Source: Anaerolineae bacterium (GTDB taxonomy: Bacteria; Chloroflexota; Anaerolineae; Aggregatilineales; Phototrophicaceae). Taken from it: DNA of 64,000 bases. The position numbers and the translations under genes were made by a program. The DNA lies in NCBI GenBank assembly GCA_022823945.1, contig JAJEBK010000053.1, positions 62,001 to 126,000 on the forward strand, given 5' to 3'. Below, piece by piece: positions 7,851-19,810 of this stretch; position 1 is the first letter of the stretch, and every line of letters starts with the position of its first letter. The notes beneath the pieces are model-generated. The model ran no database searches, was not told the origin of the DNA, and saw nothing but the letters and a program-made list of their open reading frames with translations.

Positions 7851-8890
7851 TGCAGCGCAAGCGCAAGCCCAAACCAGCCAAGCCATCGCTCAAGGCGCTA
7901 TGGCGCACCAACATTGACGATCATCCGATTGGGCTGGCATGGTCGCCGGATGGCAAAGACTTGGCAGTTGCAGAGGTGTCTGGTCCCATCACGCTGTTTA
8001 ATGGCGCGGAGGGCGCGATTCGGCACAGGCTGTCGGGACATGCCCTCGACACAATGGCCATTTCCTGGCACAAAGACAGCCGCCTCCTCGCCAGCGTCGG
8101 GCAAGACGGCAAGGTGCGGCTGTGGGATGCCAAATCAGGCGCGCAAAGAGCCGAAATGGCGGGCGGGGCGAGCTGGGTAGAGCGCGTCGCTTTCAGCCCG
8201 GTGGGCGATTGGCTGGTGTCAGCCGCCGGGCGCAAACTGCGCTTGTGGAACAGCAGCGGGGAATTGGTTCGCGAATATGCCGATGCGAACAGCACGATTA
8301 CGGATATCAAGTGGCGTTATGATGGCAAGCAGTTCGCCATCTCCGCCTACAATGGAGTCGTGCTGTATGACCCTGCAGAAGCGGAACCGCTGCGCCGTTT
8401 CGAATGGCAGGGTTCGACGCTCACCTTGGAATGGAGTCCCGATGGCAAGTACATCGCCACTGGCGACCAGGACTCGACGGTGCATTTCTGGATCGCCAAA
8501 ACCGGGCAGGACTTGCAAATGTGGGGCTACCAAACGAAGGTGCTGGAACTGGCCTGGAGCTTCAATAGTCGCTATCTGGCGACCGGCGGCGGGTCTCAGG
8601 CAGTGGTCTGGGACTGTTCTGGCAAGGGACCAGAAAATACTCGACCGATGATGCTCGAAGGACATCAGCACCTCATCAAGCATCTGAAATTTCAGCATCG
8701 GGGCATGCTGCTGGCATCTGGCGGCAACGAGGGTATGCTGGCGATCTGGAATATCAAGAAGAAGAAACCCGCCATGCTGGTGGATGCTGTGTTCAAAGCG
8801 CCGATTGCCGGCCTGGCTTGGTCGCCGGATGATCGCTGTATCGCGGTGTCAGACGAGAGTGGCACCCTGTCGATAGCGGCAGTGCAGTGA
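7847..8890 (+). CDS. WD40-repeat beta-propeller protein
   Basis: The protein is 347 aa. After a basic N-terminus ([10 protein letters not shown]) about seven WD40-like blades run to the end, recognised from repeated units such as [40 protein letters not shown] and [16 protein letters not shown]. No signal peptide or membrane helix is seen, so it is cytoplasmic. The start at 7847 overlaps the COG0523 stop (ATGA), which suggests coupled translation; an alternative ATG lies at 7835. As the last gene of the metal operon it could be a scaffold or client of the COG0523 protein, but that is inference from position only. Confidence 0.85.
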   Translation: MMQRKRKPKPAKPSLKALWRTNIDDHPIGLAWSPDGKDLAVAEVSGPITLFNGAEGAIRHRLSGHALDTMAISWHKDSRLLASVGQDGKVRLWDAKSGAQRAEMAGGASWVERVAFSPVGDWLVSAAGRKLRLWNSSGELVREYADANSTITDIKWRYDGKQFAISAYNGVVLYDPAEAEPLRRFEWQGSTLTLEWSPDGKYIATGDQDSTVHFWIAKTGQDLQMWGYQTKVLELAWSFNSRYLATGGGSQAVVWDCSGKGPENTRPMMLEGHQHLIKHLKFQHRGMLLASGGNEGMLAIWNIKKKKPAMLVDAVFKAPIAGLAWSPDDRCIAVSDESGTLSIAAVQ

Positions 8891-9050
8891 GTGTGCGAAA
8901 TTTGCTCGTGTGAAAACCCCTCTCTCGCACATCGCCCAAAAAGTCGCCATGTGTGATTGATGGGCATCGTTTTGACGCAATTGCCTGCGAGCATAGGCGA
9001 TTCGCCCTGTCTGTGCTATACTCTTGTTTGTTGTCGAAGGCATGGGAAAA

Positions 9051-9362
9051 ATGGGAAGCTCCATGAACTTGTCACAGGAAGCCAAGAGCCTGCTCGCGAT
9101 TATGGCGCTGGTTGGCGCGGTGGCGGTTGGATTGAACGCCGTCCTGCCACTCGAAGCTCAGCGCGGCGATGGCACATGGACGATCATCTTGCTGGCTTTG
9201 GCTTTGCTGATGGCGCTGTGGATGCGGCGCGACGCTTTGCCGTTGGATGGTGGCGCGGCTGCCGCTGCCGATGATGCCGCCGACCAAGCCGAAGACTTCG
9301 CCAAGCGCATCGTCATCCGCCGCGAATCCGAGCCGGCGCAAGACGCGGACGAGCCAGATTAA
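9051..9362 (+). CDS. Small two-helix membrane protein of unknown function
   Basis: The protein is about 103 aa. Two hydrophobic segments follow each other (LLAIMALVGAVAVGLNAVL and TIILLALALLMALWM), joined by a short loop, and then an acidic, Ala/Asp-rich C-terminal tail of about 45 residues. ATG candidates are 9042, 9051 and 9063. GAAGG 10 nt upstream favours 9051 and GGGAAG favours 9063. A TATACT at 9017-9022 could be its -10. It ends 9 nt before the PBP-like gene, so the two are probably co-transcribed and may act together in the envelope. The interval 8891-9050 holds no other gene. Confidence 0.65.
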   Translation: MGSSMNLSQEAKSLLAIMALVGAVAVGLNAVLPLEAQRGDGTWTIILLALALLMALWMRRDALPLDGGAAAAADDAADQAEDFAKRIVIRRESEPAQDADEPD

Positions 9363-9371
9363 GCCAGGCGC

Positions 9372-12113
9372 ATGCCCGCGCTCGCGCACATCATTCGCCG
9401 CCGCAGCCATCGCAAACGCCGGCAAAAGCAGCAATCGCGCCATTCTGCGCTGCAAACTTGCCTGTTTATCGTCTTGCCTTTGGCGCTGCTAGCCGCGCCG
9501 CCATTTGCCTTGCTGGCGTTGTCGGTCTGGCTTTATATCAGCGCCCTTAGCATCATGCCCACGCCGCTGCAAACCCTGCTTGATGATTCGGCGCGTATCA
9601 CGCAATACACTGACCGTCACGGCGCTGCGCTGTTGCAAACGGGCGACAACTTTGCCGGCAGCCTTGGCCGCTGGCTGACGCTTGACGAATTGCCGCCACA
9701 CCTGGTCGCCGTCAGCCAACTGGCCGATGCGCGCGAATCTGCAGCGGGGCGGGCTGCTTTCGATGCGCTGGACACACTGACGCAGCTTTCCGCATACATC
9801 CTGGATTTGCCAATTCAGCGCGATGACAGCCGCCCGGCACAGTTGGTGCGCGCGAGCTTGCTGCCACAAGTACAGTCCAGCGCATTGGACAAAAACTTGC
9901 TGGAAATTGTCTTCAGCGCCGAAAGCAAACGGTCTCTGGATGACAAGCAACTGCTGGAATGGCATCTAAATAGCCAAGGTGTCGGCGGGATTTTGGGTAT
10001 TGACGCGGCCGCTCAGCAATTTCTGGGCAAGTCGGCTGTCCAGCTTTCGGCTGCCGAGTCGGCATTTTTGGCGGCTCTGGCTGCCCAGCCGTCGCTAAAC
10101 CCAACTGTCGATACCCAGCAAATTCGTGCGCGGGCTGCTGAATTGCTGCGCGCTATGCAAAGCGTCGGGCAGATCAACACGGCACAGGCAGCTATCGCCG
10201 AACTTGATTCATTGATTCTGCGCGCCCCCTCCACAGCGCGCGCGGGCTTGAGCGCCAACTTCCTCGCGGTGGCGCGCGCGCAGGCGAAACAGATACTGGA
10301 AAGTCAGGGCTTGGATGGCAGGCGCCTGGTCGATGGCGGCGGCTTAACCATCACGACAACAGTCGACCTGGAATTGCAACGGCGAGCGGCGGAATCATTC
10401 GCAACAGTGGTCATTGTAGATGCTCGTTCGGGCGAGATCCTCAGCATGGTGGGCGCTGCGGCACAGGCGGATCGACAGCCCGCCGGCATCTTGCAGCCTT
10501 TTGTGTACATGGATGCTTTTGCGCGGCGGATTGCTACGCCAGCTACAATGCTATATGACATTTCAAGAGTGTATCCTGGCGGCGCGGACGAGATCAGCTA
10601 CATGCCAGCCAATGCCGATGGCAAAGAGCGCGGTCCGCTGAGTCTGCGCGAGGCTTTGGCAGGTGGATTGTTGCCGCCGGCTGTGCAAGTTGCCAGCGAG
10701 ACGGGCTTGCCAAGCGCGCTGCAGTTGGCGGGAGCGCTGGGCTTCAACAGCTTGAATGTCCAGGCGACTGACCTGACCCTGCTGGAGGGCGGTGGTGCCG
10801 TGTCTGTGCTGGATGCCGCCTATGCCTACAGCGTCATCGCCGCGCTGGGCGAGATGCATGGCGTGCCGATCGCTCCAGCGGGCCAGGGCTTGCGCGGGCG
10901 CGATCCCGTGGCGGTGCTGCGCATTGAAGATGCCGCGGGCCAGCTGCTTTGGGAGTACGATGCCACCACCAGTCGCAGTGCGCTCATCCAGCCGAGCCTG
11001 GCTTATCTGGTCAACGACATCTTGTCCGATGATCTGGCGCGTGGGCGGGTTCTGGGCGCGACGGACGAGCCGCCACGAACCACCGCGCAATTCCAGGCCA
11101 GCAGCGCCGACCGCCGCGACCACTGGCTGCTTCGTTATTCGCCCGACCTGGTTCTGGCTGCGCACAGCCGGTCTGCCGCGACTTTTGAAGACAGCGAAGC
11201 CCTGCTGGAATGGGCGCATCAGCAGCGCAACTTGCCGGCGCGGGATTGGCGTTTGCCGACTGATATTGAAGAATACCTGGTCTGCGAGATTTCTGGCTTG
11301 CTGCCCGCCACCACCGACCATTGCCCGACTCGCCGCGAGATTGTGCCAGCCAACAGCCAGCTGCTGCCCGACGACCGTTGGCAGAGCTTCGAAATCGACA
11401 GCGTCACAGGTCAGTTGGCCAGCGTGAACACGCCTGACAACCTGCGCGCGACCCAGGCTTATTTTGTGCCGCCCGCCGAGATCCTGGACTGGTGGCAGGA
11501 AAATGGCAAGCCCATGCCACCGTCAAGCTACAGCAGCGAAGGCAGCGCCGATTTTGTCAAAGCTGCCCGGCTGATTGCGCCGACCGACTCCGCCTATTTG
11601 GGAGCGAAAGTCCATATTCAAGCCAAGATCGTTCGACCTGGAGCCTTGGGCTGGCGGCTGGAATATGGCGCGGAGGTCAACCCCGACCGCTGGATAGCCA
11701 TCAGCCAAAGCCAGCGCATTGAAGCGGATGGCGAACTGCTGGTGGATTGGAGCACAGCCCTGCTCAGTGGCATCCATACACTGCGGCTGGTGGTCGACTT
11801 CGCCGATGGCTCGCAAGAAAGCGACAGCAAGCTGCTGACATTCGACAATACGCCGCCGGTGGTGAAGTTGTCCGCGCCAGCGTATGCGCAAGGGGGCGAA
11901 TCGCTGATCTTGCAAGCGGAAGCGCGCGACGACTTGGGCATCGACCGGGTCGAGTTCTGGCAGGGCGATGAGCTGCTTGGCGTGGATGGCGAATGGCAAT
12001 ACAGCCTGGAAGCGGCGCTGCCCGACGCAGGCGAAGTGAGCTGGCGGGCAGTAGCTATTGACCGGGCGGGCAATCAGGCGCAGTCGAGCATGACGGTAAC
12101 CATTGGCGGCTGA
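9372..12113 (+). CDS. Class A penicillin-binding protein homologue with degenerate active sites
   Basis: The protein is 913 aa. A basic cytoplasmic N-terminus and one membrane anchor (30-58) are followed by a GT51-like region (about 65-265). That region keeps the late motif pattern (LLEWHLNS...GIDAAAQQFLGK...LSAAESAFLAAL), but the catalytic Glu-Asp stretch near 113 reads SQLADAR. The transpeptidase-like region (325-600) follows PBP1C closely (QPFVYMDAF, then YMPANADGKERGPLSLREAL). However, the S-x-x-K motif near 372 is G-I-L-Q, the S-x-N near 430 is GGLLP and the K-T-G near 569 is RTTAQ. Ig-like domains end the protein. All signature residues of both activities are absent, so I infer a structural or regulatory peptidoglycan-binding pseudoenzyme. 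The frame is intact over 2.7 kb, which argues against a decaying pseudogene. Confidence 0.75.
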   Translation: MPALAHIIRRRSHRKRRQKQQSRHSALQTCLFIVLPLALLAAPPFALLALSVWLYISALSIMPTPLQTLLDDSARITQYTDRHGAALLQTGDNFAGSLGRWLTLDELPPHLVAVSQLADARESAAGRAAFDALDTLTQLSAYILDLPIQRDDSRPAQLVRASLLPQVQSSALDKNLLEIVFSAESKRSLDDKQLLEWHLNSQGVGGILGIDAAAQQFLGKSAVQLSAAESAFLAALAAQPSLNPTVDTQQIRARAAELLRAMQSVGQINTAQAAIAELDSLILRAPSTARAGLSANFLAVARAQAKQILESQGLDGRRLVDGGGLTITTTVDLELQRRAAESFATVVIVDARSGEILSMVGAAAQADRQPAGILQPFVYMDAFARRIATPATMLYDISRVYPGGADEISYMPANADGKERGPLSLREALAGGLLPPAVQVASETGLPSALQLAGALGFNSLNVQATDLTLLEGGGAVSVLDAAYAYSVIAALGEMHGVPIAPAGQGLRGRDPVAVLRIEDAAGQLLWEYDATTSRSALIQPSLAYLVNDILSDDLARGRVLGATDEPPRTTAQFQASSADRRDHWLLRYSPDLVLAAHSRSAATFEDSEALLEWAHQQRNLPARDWRLPTDIEEYLVCEISGLLPATTDHCPTRREIVPANSQLLPDDRWQSFEIDSVTGQLASVNTPDNLRATQAYFVPPAEILDWWQENGKPMPPSSYSSEGSADFVKAARLIAPTDSAYLGAKVHIQAKIVRPGALGWRLEYGAEVNPDRWIAISQSQRIEADGELLVDWSTALLSGIHTLRLVVDFADGSQESDSKLLTFDNTPPVVKLSAPAYAQGGESLILQAEARDDLGIDRVEFWQGDELLGVDGEWQYSLEAALPDAGEVSWRAVAIDRAGNQAQSSMTVTIGG

Positions 12114-12174
12114 GCCGCGCGCATAAGAAAATCGTATAAATCCTGGCAATCGCCACCTTACGCTGCCAAAACTG

Positions 12175-12203
12175 TTGACTCGCTGCGCTGCTCATGCTAC
12201 GAT
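12175..12203 (+). promoter_or_regulatory. Sigma-A-type promoter of groESL
   Basis: TTGACT (12175-12180) and TACGAT (12198-12203, preceded by TGC) are separated by exactly 17 nt. The predicted start of transcription falls just before the CIRCE operator. Confidence 0.7.
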
Positions 12204-12215
12204 TGCGGCGATATG

Positions 12216-12242
12216 TTGGCACTCATATGGATAGAGTGCTAA
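12216..12242. promoter_or_regulatory. CIRCE operator (HrcA-binding site)
   Basis: TTGGCACTC-N9-GAGTGCTAA differs from the CIRCE consensus (TTAGCACTC-N9-GAGTGCTAA) at one base of the left arm. It lies between the promoter and groES, so HrcA repression of the operon is expected; hrcA itself is not in the window. Confidence 0.92.
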
Positions 12243-12274
12243 CAATGAGTCCTACATAGCATAAGGAGCGAACA

Positions 12275-12577
12275 ATGCCTGTATCGATCCGCCCGCTTGG
12301 CGACCGCGTTCTCGTGGAGCCAGTTGAATCGGAAGAAACATTTGCTGGAGGCGCTTTTGTCTTGCCCGAAACGGCAAAAGAAAAGCCGCAGCAGGGCCTG
12401 GTGCGCGCCGCCGGACCCGGCAAGTATGATGACGAAGGCGAGAAGCGCATCCCCATGGATGTGCAAGAAGGCGACCGCGTGCTCTTCGCCAAATACGCCG
12501 GCACCGAAGTCAAGCTCGATGGCGTCAAATTGCTCATCATGAAAGAATCCGACATCCTCGGCATCGTCGATGCCTAA
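12275..12577 (+). CDS. groES: Co-chaperonin GroES
   Basis: The protein is 100 aa, normal for Gro[13 protein letters not shown] near the N-terminus and the mobile-loop region before [12 protein letters not shown] are typical. The C-terminal segment ends [15 protein letters not shown]. It forms the heptameric lid of the GroEL chamber. ATG follows AAGGAG by 8 nt, and groEL starts 42 nt downstream in the same operon. Expression is controlled by the CIRCE element and the promoter just upstream. Confidence 0.97.
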   Translation: MPVSIRPLGDRVLVEPVESEETFAGGAFVLPETAKEKPQQGLVRAAGPGKYDDEGEKRIPMDVQEGDRVLFAKYAGTEVKLDGVKLLIMKESDILGIVDA

Positions 12578-14278
<1,701 letters not shown>

Positions 14279-14309
14279 GCCCCGCACCCCAGCAAGACAC
14301 GCAACTCCC

Positions 14310-14338
14310 GAGGACTGTCGCCAGACAGTCCTCTTTTT
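14310..14338 (+). terminator. Intrinsic terminator of groESL
   Basis: A perfect 10-bp stem (GAGGACTGTC / GACAGTCCTC) with a 4-nt loop is followed by TTTTT. It lies directly downstream of groEL. Confidence 0.93.
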
Positions 14339-14462
14339 GTTTCAACGCTCGGCAAGAATCGAAAGTCCGCTAAATTGGCACCAATTTGGGCGCAATTCGC
14401 TTGCGTTTTGGTTTATTGTGATATAGTAATAATTGTAAATATAGTTATAGAAAGGGATTGTG

Positions 14463-15038
14463 ATGATTAGCACATACATAACCATGCATTCTGGAAGGAG
14501 GAAGCTGCTCTTCTCAAGGTACTTTCCACTAGTTGCCCTGATGCTTCTTGTTGGCGTCAGCGTGCTGCCCGCGCTTGCTCAAGAGAGGTTGCCCGCTCCG
14601 ATGAAGCAGACATTTGTGCATGGGGTGAGCGATAAGGCTTCTCTTCATCAATGTGATCAAGAGTCGGGTCAGTGCATCTCCTATGACGCATCAAAGTGCA
14701 TTGGTGTGTCTTTTAGTGGAATCGATGGGGTGAACCTTCGCGACTATGCAATACGGCTCTGGAATGGCAATAACCAGGTAGCGGTAGTGGCCGGATATGC
14801 CCGCTATCCCAAGAAGTGGTTTAATCCTTGGGATTGGCATCGCAACCAATCTCCCGAGATAGGCGGCGGCATCTCACCAATTGGCGATTGGCCCGACGGC
14901 GGCAATCATGTTGAATTTACTATATGCGGGCTTGCTAGCGGCCAGACCGTGAAGCTGAAGTTCAGAGCCATGGACACTCGTGAGAATTCGCAATACAAAT
15001 ATGGCGAAAAGACCGACGGCGTCAAAGTCAAGCTCTAA
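14463..15038 (+). CDS. Secreted protein of unknown function, AT-richer than its surroundings
   Basis: The protein is about 191 aa. A basic N-terminus and hydrophobic stretch (LVALMLLVGVSVLP) ending ALAQ form a clear Sec signal peptide, so the mature product is exported. The mature part has four Cys and an aromatic-rich middle (KKWFNPWDWHRN) but matches no family I know. ATG at 14463 follows AAAGGGA; a TATAGT at 14422-14427 may be its -10. Base composition from about 14341 to 15060 is visibly lower in GC than both neighbours, which suggests separate ancestry. The following 231 nt (15039-15269) contain no recognisable gene. Confidence 0.65.
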   Translation: MISTYITMHSGRRKLLFSRYFPLVALMLLVGVSVLPALAQERLPAPMKQTFVHGVSDKASLHQCDQESGQCISYDASKCIGVSFSGIDGVNLRDYAIRLWNGNNQVAVVAGYARYPKKWFNPWDWHRNQSPEIGGGISPIGDWPDGGNHVEFTICGLASGQTVKLKFRAMDTRENSQYKYGEKTDGVKVKL

Positions 15039-15269
15039 TGTTGAGGCATGCCTTGACGCTTACTGGATGCTCATCGCTTGCCGGTCGCAATACATGAGCG
15101 GACAGGCATCGTGCCGCAGGCTGTTTGCGCTGACGTTGCTTTCCAGGTCAAACGCGAATGGCGGCACCGTCGCTGATTGCGCGCCCGCCGTTCGCGTTGT
15201 CTGAGCCTTTCATTCTCAGGAGTGCTCATCACGCTCGCTGCGAAATCTATGTGAGCAAGTTGTGCCGAA

Positions 15270-17057
15270 TTAGGTCTCTGCCAGCGTGATGCTGTCGATG
15301 TCGTAATACAGCAGCGGGCAATGATGTGTGTCGAAGGGCGCGACACTCACATAGCGAGGCAAGTCAAATGACAGCGGCGTAAATGTAAATTGTCGCTGTT
15401 TGGCGTTTCGATGCTCCACAATATAGACGTGCCGCGCATCAAACTCCCGGGCATACTGCTGGAACTTGGGCAGGAGTGCCAGATTGTCGACGACGATAGC
15501 GCCGCCCAGCCACAATGCCACCACCAGCGCGCCAGTTTTTAGCAGCCGATTCATTTGAGTGCTGGCTTTCAACGCCCAACCCAGATATACCCCCCATGCC
15601 AAGCCTTGCCAGGCAATGAGGTGTGCGAGAAAAGTGTAGGTTCGCAAGATATCTTCTTTTGAATGCAGAAAGACGGCCAGCGCGACCCCCGCGGTGCCAA
15701 ACCAGGCAATTGTATACAAGCAGGCTATGCCAATACCGAAACGCCTTGCCCATGCGCCGGGCAGCCGGGATGACATTTGCCAAGCCAAGACCGCCAGCAA
15801 ACTATGCGCGCTCGCCCACAAATAGGTGTTTGCGCGCCAGTGAATGCTGCGGAATTGCGTCAGCGCGAAGCATAGCAGGATGAGCGCCAGCAGCGCGCAG
15901 GGAACGATATGCGAATGATTGCCCAGCCAGGTATTGACTTGTCTGCGCCGCCACAGCAACAGCGCCAGGCCGAGCAGCAGCCCCGCGTTGAGAACGATGA
16001 CCACGAAGTAGCCGCCGCTGAAGCGACCCAGAATGCTGGGATAATCGCTCTGGTGCGACCAGAGCATGGGAAGCAGCAGCAACTGAACCGCCATACCGAA
16101 GAGCAATGGATTGCGCGCGACCCGCCCAAGAGAGCTTGCCTGTATCTTGGCTGGGCGCGCATAGACGATAGCCGCCAACAGTCCCGCCGCCAACAGTAAG
16201 ATGAAGCTCGAGAATGCAGCTGGATCAGAAATATGGTCGAGCCAGGCATTCTGCGCCAGCGACAGCACATCGCCGGTATCACGGCTTGCCACGATTCGCG
16301 AGCTGGTTGTCGTTTCTACGCGCGCTGACAAGCCCGGCGCTGTGATCATCACCAGCATACTGGCGACAGTACCGATCCAGCCAGCGCCCAGCACTGGCAG
16401 ACATCGCCGCGCCCCTCCCCGACCTCCCCAAAACCTTATAGCGCAAAATAGCAGCGTCAAGCCAAGCAGCATGGGGATGGTGAAAGTTTCCGCAAAGCCC
16501 GCCGCGAAGAAGCACAAAGCGGTGCCGGCAATTGTCGTCAGCCAGGAAGCAGCTCGTCCTTGTGTATGTTTCGCGACATGCAACAACAGCAGCAGATAAA
16601 GTGTCAAGATCAGCATCGGTCCCGTGTACTTCAAGCTGCCGGTGTACCAGTAGAGTGCTGCGGGTGTGCTTGTACTATCGTTGATGGCGGCCACAAGCAG
16701 CGCAGCTAGAATCAGAGCGATGACCAGCCGATGCCTGATCAGGCCAAAGCGCCCCATGAGACCGCTCAATAGCGCCACTGTGCTGACGAACCACAAGCTG
16801 ATGAGCAGGGCGGGGAAAGCGCGCACGACAGGCAAGCCAAAAGGTGTCAGCAGGCTGTTCATCGCCAGGTTTGAATAGCTGCCGTTATATTCGCCATTTC
16901 GCCAATACAGCAGATTGTCCCAGACGCTCATCTGGGATGTAATCGCTAGGTGGCAAAAGTCGTCGCTCATTGGCCGGCTGGAAAAGCCCAGCCAGGCGAA
17001 GAGCAGCATCGGCAGGGCGCACAGCGACAACAATAGCAGTTTTCGGGGCGTATTCAT
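15270..17057 (-). CDS. Polytopic membrane protein, glycosyltransferase-C-like (DUF6056-like)
   Basis: The protein is 595 aa with about 12 to 14 predicted membrane segments. After the first helix comes SSRPMSDDFCH, whose Asp-Asp resembles the acidic loop of GT-C-fold lipid-sugar glycosyltransferases and of DUF6056 proteins. A periplasmic C-terminal part (about 500-595) ends YDIDSITLAET. Members of such families transfer sugars from polyprenyl carriers or are uncharacterised; activity here is inference. It is followed downstream only by the 231-nt gap at 15039-15269. The gene stands alone, 35 nt downstream of clpC on the same strand, and may be read through from it. Confidence 0.6.
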   Translation of the reverse strand: MNTPRKLLLLSLCALPMLLFAWLGFSSRPMSDDFCHLAITSQMSVWDNLLYWRNGEYNGSYSNLAMNSLLTPFGLPVVRAFPALLISLWFVSTVALLSGLMGRFGLIRHRLVIALILAALLVAAINDSTSTPAALYWYTGSLKYTGPMLILTLYLLLLLHVAKHTQGRAASWLTTIAGTALCFFAAGFAETFTIPMLLGLTLLFCAIRFWGGRGGARRCLPVLGAGWIGTVASMLVMITAPGLSARVETTTSSRIVASRDTGDVLSLAQNAWLDHISDPAAFSSFILLLAAGLLAAIVYARPAKIQASSLGRVARNPLLFGMAVQLLLLPMLWSHQSDYPSILGRFSGGYFVVIVLNAGLLLGLALLLWRRRQVNTWLGNHSHIVPCALLALILLCFALTQFRSIHWRANTYLWASAHSLLAVLAWQMSSRLPGAWARRFGIGIACLYTIAWFGTAGVALAVFLHSKEDILRTYTFLAHLIAWQGLAWGVYLGWALKASTQMNRLLKTGALVVALWLGGAIVVDNLALLPKFQQYAREFDARHVYIVEHRNAKQRQFTFTPLSFDLPRYVSVAPFDTHHCPLLYYDIDSITLAET

Positions 17058-17092
17058 GCAGGCGTAACAAATTACTCGACGGAGCGAGCCGT

Positions 17093-19591
17093 CTAGACAG
17101 CCACCTCCAGGGAGTCGTGGAACTCTTCTTCTTCGACATTCCGCAGCGCCAGCCCACCATCTTCGTCAACCTCGATGCGCACAATGCTCGCCAGGCTAAA
17201 CTCGCCCGTGAGGATGCCGTCTGAAAGGCGATCTTCGATTTCGTTTTGGATCAGCCTCCGCAGCGGACGAGCGCCAAATTCGGGATTGTAGCCATGGTCG
17301 CCCAGCCAGCCCAGCGCTGCGTCGCCGGCTTCCAGGGTGATGGCGTGCTCCAGCAGCCGCTCGCGCACTTTGTTCAGCTCCAGGTCGACGATCTGCTTGA
17401 TTTCATCGCGGCTGAGCGAGCGGAAGATGATGGTGGCATCGACCCGGTTGAGGAATTCGGGACGGAAGAGGCGCTGCAACTGGTCGGTTACATTGCGGCT
17501 CATATCTTCGTAGGCTTCGTCATCTTCGCTGTCGATATCGCGGCTGGTGGTGAAGCCCAAAGCCGAGCCAGGCTTGATCAGATCTGCGCCGACATTGCTG
17601 GTCATCACCAGCATGGCATTGCGAAAGTCGACGCGGCGGCCGCGCGCATCGGTCAGCGTGCCTTCTTCCATCATCTGCAGCAGCATGTTGAAGACTTCGG
17701 GGTGGGCTTTTTCCACTTCGTCAAAGACGATGATGCTGTAGGGACGGCGGCGAACGGCTTCGGTCAACTGTCCGGCGTCATCATAGCCGACATAACCTGG
17801 CGGCGCGCCCACCAATCTGGCGACAGAGTGCCGCTCCATGAATTCGCTCATGTCCAGTTGGATCAGCGCGTCTTCGCTGCCAAAAAGGAATTCTGCCAGC
17901 GCTTTGGTCAGCTCGGTTTTGCCGACGCCGGTGGGACCCAAAAACATGAAGGAGCCGATGGGCCTGCGCGGGTCTTTCAAACCGGCGCGGGCGCGGCGGA
18001 CAGCGCGGCTGATCTTGACGATGGCTTCGTGCTGGCCCACGATGCGTTCGTGCAGGCGCTCTTCCATCTCCAGCAGGCGTTCGCTCTCTTCGTTGGCGAT
18101 GCGCGTAACGGGGATGCCGGTCCACATCGCAGCCACTTCGGATATGTCGTCGGAAAGCAGGCGCGGCAGCCCGGTTTCGCCATTCCAGTTGACTTTGATA
18201 TCGTCCAGGGTCGCCGAAAGCGACTGCTGACGCCGGCGCAGGTTGTCCGCTTCGCCATGTTCGCCAGCCATTTCAGCCAGCTCGATCTCGTCGTCCATGC
18301 CTTCCAACTCGTCCAGCACGCGCCGCACCGAAACCGCGTCCGGACTCTTGTACATGCGCAGGCGGGCGGCTGCTTCGTCTATGAGGTCGATGGCTTTGTC
18401 GGGCAGGTAACGATCGGGGATGTAGCGGGCGGATAGGTTGGCGGCGGTTTCGATGGCGTCATCGGTGATTTCAACATTGTGATGATCTTGATACGGCGAC
18501 TTGATGCCCTGCAAGATTTCGATGGTTTCTTCAATGGTCGGTTCTGCCACCTGGATTTGCTGGAAGCGCCTTTCGAGCGCGGCGTCGCTTTCGACATGCT
18601 TGCGATATTCGTCCAGTGTGGTCGCGCCGATGCATTGCAGCTCGCCCCGCGCCAATGCCGGCTTCAGGATATTGGCGGCATCGACGCTGCTGCCGGCTGC
18701 TCCCGCGCCCACCAGCATATGCACTTCGTCAATGAATAAAATCGTATCCGACTTTTTGAGCTCTTCAATGACGCGCTTCAGCCGCTCTTCGAATTGTCCG
18801 CGATACATCGTACCCGCGACCAACGAGCCGACATCCAGCTGCAAGACGCGCTTGCGCAGCAGGGGTTTGGGTGTTTCGCCTTCCACAATGCGTTGTGCCA
18901 AGCCCTCGACAATGGCTGTCTTGCCGACGCCCGGTTCACCGATCAGCGCCGGATTATTCTTGCGCCGCCTGCTGAGCACCTGGATGACGCGCTCAATTTC
19001 CATTTCGCGTCCGACAACGGGGTCGAGCTTGCCCGACTCCGCCAGGCTGGTCAAATCGGTGGAAAGCTGATCGACCAGTGGGGTGCCATCTTTGCGCGAT
19101 GACTTGCCTTGCGCGCGCTGATGACTGCGCTGTGCCGACTGCACCGGGCTTTCTTGCAAGACCTTGCTGGTCTGGCGGCGGATTTCATCGGGGTTGACGC
19201 CCAAACGCCGCAGCACATCCAGGGCGATGCCTTCTTGCTGGCGGACCAGCCCCAACAGCAAGTGTTCCGTGCCAATGTAGTGGTGCCCCATGCGCCGCGC
19301 TTCGTCGACAGCCAACTCGAGCACTTTTTTCGTGCCAGGCGACAAATCCAGTTGGGCAACGCCGCCGCGATATTCCGATGTAGACAGGCGCGAGACCAAT
19401 TCTTCAACGCGCCGCAGGTCCAGACCCAAGTCGCGCAATACCCGACCAGCCACGCCGCCTTCTTCGCGCATCAAGCCCAGCAGCAGGTGCTCGGTGCCGA
19501 TCTGATGATGCCGCAGGCGCTCGGCCTCTTCCTGCGCCAAACTCAATACGCGCCGCGCCCGCTGTGTAAAGCGTTCCATTTTGTTTGGCAC
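17093..19591 (-). CDS. clpC: ClpC-type AAA+ unfoldase
   Basis: The protein is 832 aa. Two Clp-N repeats (residues 5-75 and 80-148) precede AAA-1 with Walker [10 protein letters not shown] near 218. A short middle segment (not the long ClpB coiled coil) and AAA-2 with GPTGVGKTE follow, then a ClpB C-terminal domain. An ALGF loop after MTSNVGA matches the position of the ClpP-docking loop. It should unfold substrates for ClpP degradation. The start is GTG at 19591, because GGAGGG lies 7 nt upstream; the ATG 12 nt later has poorer spacing. A TATACT on the minus strand (plus 19653-19658) may be its -10. Strong minus-strand neighbours are the S1 protein and a second ClpC-like protein. Confidence 0.95.
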   Translation of the reverse strand: MPNKMERFTQRARRVLSLAQEEAERLRHHQIGTEHLLLGLMREEGGVAGRVLRDLGLDLRRVEELVSRLSTSEYRGGVAQLDLSPGTKKVLELAVDEARRMGHHYIGTEHLLLGLVRQQEGIALDVLRRLGVNPDEIRRQTSKVLQESPVQSAQRSHQRAQGKSSRKDGTPLVDQLSTDLTSLAESGKLDPVVGREMEIERVIQVLSRRRKNNPALIGEPGVGKTAIVEGLAQRIVEGETPKPLLRKRVLQLDVGSLVAGTMYRGQFEERLKRVIEELKKSDTILFIDEVHMLVGAGAAGSSVDAANILKPALARGELQCIGATTLDEYRKHVESDAALERRFQQIQVAEPTIEETIEILQGIKSPYQDHHNVEITDDAIETAANLSARYIPDRYLPDKAIDLIDEAAARLRMYKSPDAVSVRRVLDELEGMDDEIELAEMAGEHGEADNLRRRQQSLSATLDDIKVNWNGETGLPRLLSDDISEVAAMWTGIPVTRIANEESERLLEMEERLHERIVGQHEAIVKISRAVRRARAGLKDPRRPIGSFMFLGPTGVGKTELTKALAEFLFGSEDALIQLDMSEFMERHSVARLVGAPPGYVGYDDAGQLTEAVRRRPYSIIVFDEVEKAHPEVFNMLLQMMEEGTLTDARGRRVDFRNAMLVMTSNVGADLIKPGSALGFTTSRDIDSEDDEAYEDMSRNVTDQLQRLFRPEFLNRVDATIIFRSLSRDEIKQIVDLELNKVRERLLEHAITLEAGDAALGWLGDHGYNPEFGARPLRRLIQNEIEDRLSDGILTGEFSLASIVRIEVDEDGGLALRNVEEEEFHDSLEVAV

Positions 19592-19810
19592 GGTCTATCC
19601 CTCCATCATCAGCCAGCCAACGCGTGCAACGGCATGAAACCTAATTGAATCCAGTATAGCAGCAACTCAAGGTTCGCGGGCAGCTTGCGCATCGGCAAGA
19701 CGAACCAGCGCACTAAAGCATAGCCGATGCCAAGCCGACTTTCAACCGACAATACCTATGAGCTGCGTAAGAGGCGCGCGCGTCAAGCCCAGGCACAGAA
19801 GTTTATCCAA

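Noticed and set aside
8891-8935. Terminator after the WD40 gene
   Set aside because: A TGTGCGA/TCGCACA inverted repeat exists, but the loop is long and no T-run follows.
17246-18436. Plus-strand frames opposite the two clpC-like genes
   Set aside because: Shadows of the AAA+ coding frames; no Shine-Dalgarno sequence or domain.
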